Below, one piece after another: positions 6,885-8,802 of a stretch of DNA of 8,802 bases. Origin of the DNA: Candidatus Eiseniibacteriota bacterium (GTDB lineage: Bacteria > Eisenbacteria > RBG-16-71-46 > CAIMUX01 > VGJL01); contig WJJW01000188.1 of assembly GCA_014729455.1 (NCBI GenBank), forward strand, positions 1 through 8,802, written 5' to 3'. Position 1 is the stretch's first letter. Every line of letters begins with the position of its first letter. Position numbers and translations under genes: made by a program. Below the pieces are notes generated by a model that saw only the letters and a list, made by a program, of their open reading frames with translations, was not told where the DNA came from and did not search any database.

Positions 6885-7151
6885 CTAAGACTTGCTGGAA
6901 GCGGCCTTGTGGGCGGCTTTCGCGAGACGGCTCTTCTGCCGGTCGCTCGTCCGCGCGTGCAGGACTCCCTTGCGGACGGCGTTGTCGAGGACGGACTCGG
7001 CCTTCCGCAGCAGCTCGGACGCGTTCTCCTTGCCGACGTTCGCCCGGAACCGACGGATCGCCGACCGGACCTCGCTGCGCACGGCGATGTTCTTGCGCCG
7101 ATCGCGCTCGTTCGTCCGCATCCGCTTTTCCGTTGACTTGTGATGGGGCAT
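6885..7151 (-). CDS. rpsT: 30S ribosomal protein S20
   Basis: S20 binds 16S rRNA early in 30S assembly. The 88-residue, strongly basic protein starts MPHHKSTEKRMRTNERDRRKN and carries the family block NIAVRSEVRSAIRRFR and the end KSRLAKAAHKAASSKS, so it is full length (E. coli has 87). It is the only - strand gene in the window. On its own strand AGGAGGA (window 7167-7161) lies nine bases before the ATG at 7151-7149. Its stop lies eight bases from the dapB stop (6877-6884 between them), with no clear terminator. A matching sigma-70 promoter is seen upstream inside the start of lnt, and a small GNRA-type hairpin touches the SD. S20 is known to repress its own translation in E. coli; whether it does so here is not shown. 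Confidence 0.97.
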   Translation of the reverse strand: MPHHKSTEKRMRTNERDRRKNIAVRSEVRSAIRRFRANVGKENASELLRKAESVLDNAVRKGVLHARTSDRQKSRLAKAAHKAASSKS

Positions 7152-7164
7152 GGGTGTTCTTCCT

Positions 7165-7182
7165 CCTGGGCTCTCGCCCGGG
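7165..7182 (-). promoter_or_regulatory. Small hairpin in the rpsT leader touching the Shine-Dalgarno site
   Basis: Read on the - strand, CCCGGGC-GAGA-GCCCAGG forms a stem of four strong pairs (GGGC with GCCC) closed by GAGA, a GNRA-type tetraloop. The stem is extended past one C-A mismatch by two C-G pairs. Its 3' arm overlaps the first bases of AGGAGGA, the rpsT SD. This placement could affect ribosome access, but the hairpin is short and lies in GC-rich DNA where such stems arise by chance. Confidence 0.3.
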
Positions 7183-7219
7183 TCCCGTCCACCGCTTGGT
7201 CTCGAACCGGCAAACCTAG

Positions 7220-7249
7220 AGGATAGGCACGATGCGCGTTCCCGGTCAA
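7220..7249 (-). promoter_or_regulatory. Predicted sigma-70 promoter for rpsT
   Basis: On the - strand, TTGACC (window 7249-7244, five of six to TTGACA) and TATCCT (7225-7220, four of six to TATAAT) are separated by 18 bases. Transcription would begin near 7213, leaving a leader of about 60 bases before the rpsT ATG. The -35 box lies inside the first codons of lnt, and the -10 box overlaps the lnt SD region (AGAGGA at 7218-7223). It is the best-matched sigma-70-like pair I found in the window. Confidence 0.55.
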
Positions 7250-8776
7250 GGCTCTGGTTTGCTGCTCGCGCTCCTCTCGGGCGTGCTGTCGAGCCTCGCG
7301 TTTCCGCCCGTCGGGTGGACCCCGCTCGTTCTCGTCGCCCCGGTCCCGCTGCTGCGCGCGCTCGCCGCGGCGGAGCGGCTCGGGCTGCGGCGCGCCTTCC
7401 TGCTGGGATGGATCGCCGGCCTCTTCCACTTCCTGCTGGCGTTTCACTGGATCCTGAGCCTCCCGAACGAGGAGGTGACGATCCCGGGAATCATGATCCC
7501 CTCGCTGCTGTTCATGTCGGCCTACCTCGCCGTCTATTCCGGGTTCGCCGCGGCGTTCGCGAGCGGGATCGCCCGGCGGCTCCGGCTGCCCGTCGGTCTG
7601 GTCTGGCCTCTCTTCGCGGCGCTGGCCGAATACGCGCGATCGATCGGACCGCTCGGCTTCCCGTGGGGGATCCCCGCATACGCGCTGGTCGACGCCACGC
7701 CGATTCTCCAGATCGGCGCGCTCACCGGCTTCTGGGGTCTGACCTTCTGGGTGGCGCTCTGCGGCGGTCTCCTCGACACCGTGGTCGGCGTCCAGGGGCG
7801 CCGGCGCGCCGGAGCGGCGGCATGCCTGGTCCTCGTCGCCCTGCTGCCGTGGATCTACGGATTCCAGGTCCTGCGCGCGGCGCCCACGGATCGGGTCGAT
7901 GGCCCGACCGGCCTGTCGGTCTCCCTGATCCAGCCGAACACGAGCCGGGAGATCAAGTGGGATCCCCGCTACCGGGAGATCGTCGTCGGGGATCTCCTGG
8001 AACGGACGCGGGCCGCCGCCGAGACCGAACCGGATCTGATCGTCTGGCCGGAAACCGCCGCGCCGATCCTCCTCCTGCAGGAGCCGATCTACCTCGGCCA
8101 GGTGCAGGAGACGGTGCGGGAGCTCGGGATCCCGCTTCTGGCCGGGACGCTCGACCACAGCCGCGTGGAGGGCGTCTACGAGTCGCACAACTCCGCCGCG
8201 CTGTTCGACGCCGAGGGCCTGGTCCAGCTCCGCTACGACAAGCAGAGGCTGGTCCCGTTCAGCGAGCGGATGCCGTTTCGCGACGCGGTGCCTTGGCTGG
8301 CGGGGCTCAACTTCGGACAGTCGGACTTCACCCCCGGGAGGCGGAACGTCCTGTTTCCGGCCGATGGGACGCGGTTCGGGGTGCTGATCTGCTTCGAGAG
8401 CATCTTCCCCGACCTCGCCCGCCGCTTCGCCGACGAAGGCGCCGAGATGCTCGTGAACATCACCAACGACTTCTGGTTCGGACGCAATGCCGCTCCGGTC
8501 CAGCACGCCGACATGGCGGTCTTCCGCGCCGTGGAAACCCGACGGCCGCTCCTGCGGTGCGCGAACACCGGGATCTCGATGGTGGTCGATCCTTGGGGAA
8601 GGATCTCGCACCGGACCGCGCTGTTCGTCGAGGACCGGATCGACGTCCGGATCGTTCCCTCCCGCGAGAAGAGCTTCTACGTCCGGCACGGGGAGTGGCT
8701 TCTGAAGATCCTCGCCGGCCTTGCGGGGGCGCTCCTCGCGGCCGCCCTGCTGGCGCCGCGGAGGCCTGCGCCGTGA
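7232..8776 (+). CDS. lnt: Apolipoprotein N-acyltransferase
   Basis: Lnt is an inner-membrane enzyme that N-acylates the lipid-modified Cys of apolipoproteins, the last step of lipoprotein maturation. The 514-residue product matches the family in length. It has an N-terminal membrane half with hydrophobic stretches at about 10-24, 30-46, 55-76, 86-112, 119-137, 155-185 and 193-214, then a periplasmic nitrilase domain (about 228-475), and a last membrane helix near 488-508. The catalytic triad is Glu274 (WPETAAP), Lys337 (YDKQRLVPFSE) and Cys387 (LICFES), and NDFWFG (412-417) carries the conserved Trp415. AGAGGA at 7218-7223 lies eight bases before ATG 7232. It is divergent from rpsT, and I see no convincing promoter of its own. 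Presence of Lnt implies triacylated lipoproteins and probably a diderm envelope. Its stop overlaps the next start (GTGA). Confidence 0.96.
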   Translation: MRVPGQGSGLLLALLSGVLSSLAFPPVGWTPLVLVAPVPLLRALAAAERLGLRRAFLLGWIAGLFHFLLAFHWILSLPNEEVTIPGIMIPSLLFMSAYLAVYSGFAAAFASGIARRLRLPVGLVWPLFAALAEYARSIGPLGFPWGIPAYALVDATPILQIGALTGFWGLTFWVALCGGLLDTVVGVQGRRRAGAAACLVLVALLPWIYGFQVLRAAPTDRVDGPTGLSVSLIQPNTSREIKWDPRYREIVVGDLLERTRAAAETEPDLIVWPETAAPILLLQEPIYLGQVQETVRELGIPLLAGTLDHSRVEGVYESHNSAALFDAEGLVQLRYDKQRLVPFSERMPFRDAVPWLAGLNFGQSDFTPGRRNVLFPADGTRFGVLICFESIFPDLARRFADEGAEMLVNITNDFWFGRNAAPVQHADMAVFRAVETRRPLLRCANTGISMVVDPWGRISHRTALFVEDRIDVRIVPSREKSFYVRHGEWLLKILAGLAGALLAAALLAPRRPAP

Positions 8777-8802
8777 GCGAGGTCCGCCATCGGCTCCGGC
8801 TC
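8773..8802 (+). CDS. Start of an unidentified gene after lnt (partial)
   Basis: A GTG at 8773-8775 overlaps the lnt stop (GTGA). GGAGG at 8760-8764 lies eight bases upstream, an ideal spacing. The frame stays open to the window edge and gives only ten residues (MSEVRHRLRL), too few to identify. The overlap suggests translational coupling with lnt. In many bacteria lnt is followed by genes such as prfB, but I cannot assign one here. Confidence 0.55.
   Translation, partial: MSEVRHRLRL

Noticed and set aside
6632..8689. Long - strand open frame covering lnt and rpsT
   Set aside because: It contradicts the lnt catalytic motifs on the + strand and would cover rpsT in a different frame.
1..8802. 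CRISPR array, tRNA, insertion sequence or phage genes
   Set aside because: No regular direct repeats, cloverleaf-like sequence, transposase motif or terminal inverted repeats were found. The Xer fragment fits the chromosomal xerC-hslVU cluster and is not evidence of a mobile element.

Overview
The window is about 8.8 kb of GC-rich, densely packed bacterial chromosome. It carries housekeeping genes and shows no phage, insertion sequence, CRISPR array or tRNA. Shine-Dalgarno sequences (AGGAGG-like) stand at good spacing before most genes. The gene content suggests an uncultivated member of the FCB superphylum or a neighbour such as an Eisenbacteria-, Krumholzibacteria- or Latescibacteria-like lineage. 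Three clues point there: the DapF variant motif ERGVEGETLSCGSG, which resembles FCB forms; a Big_5-type Ig-like lipoprotein of a kind common in FCB genomes; and the high GC with strong SD sites, which argues against true Bacteroidota. This placement is an inference, not a demonstrated taxonomy.

Layout on the + strand: the 3' end of a XerC/XerD-type tyrosine recombinase (1-89), hslV (89-634) and hslU (636-2000), which encode the two-part HslUV (ClpQY) protease; argF, ornithine carbamoyltransferase (2026-2958); and a predicted lipoprotein with an Ig-like domain and a duplicated C-terminal module (2966-4225). A 132-bp gap with a possible weak promoter follows. Then come dapF (4358-5209), dapA (5213-6100) and dapB (6097-6876), three diaminopimelate/lysine pathway enzymes with overlapping or nearly touching ends. 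On the - strand lies rpsT for ribosomal protein S20 (6885-7151), convergent with dapB. Divergent from rpsT is lnt, apolipoprotein N-acyltransferase (7232-8776), whose stop overlaps the GTG start of a further gene that leaves the window (8773-8802).

How the genes work together: XerC/D acts in chromosome dimer resolution. HslV is the N-terminal-threonine peptidase and HslU the AAA+ unfoldase that feeds it. ArgF makes citrulline for arginine. DapA, DapB and DapF make the tetrahydrodipicolinate and meso-diaminopimelate needed for lysine and peptidoglycan. Lnt completes lipoprotein acylation, and the lipoprotein encoded here would be one of its substrates. The xerC-hslV-hslU order is a known conserved arrangement (compare codV-clpQ-clpY of Bacillus). 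The attachment of argF, the lipoprotein and dapFAB behind it is the less familiar part.

I did not find a clear new biological system. The points most worth checking are the duplicated-module lipoprotein, a Thr-to-Cys change in the catalytic-triad position of DapA, a strong excess of GATC tetranucleotides with context-dependent Asp codon choice, and the compact rpsT/lnt divergent control region.
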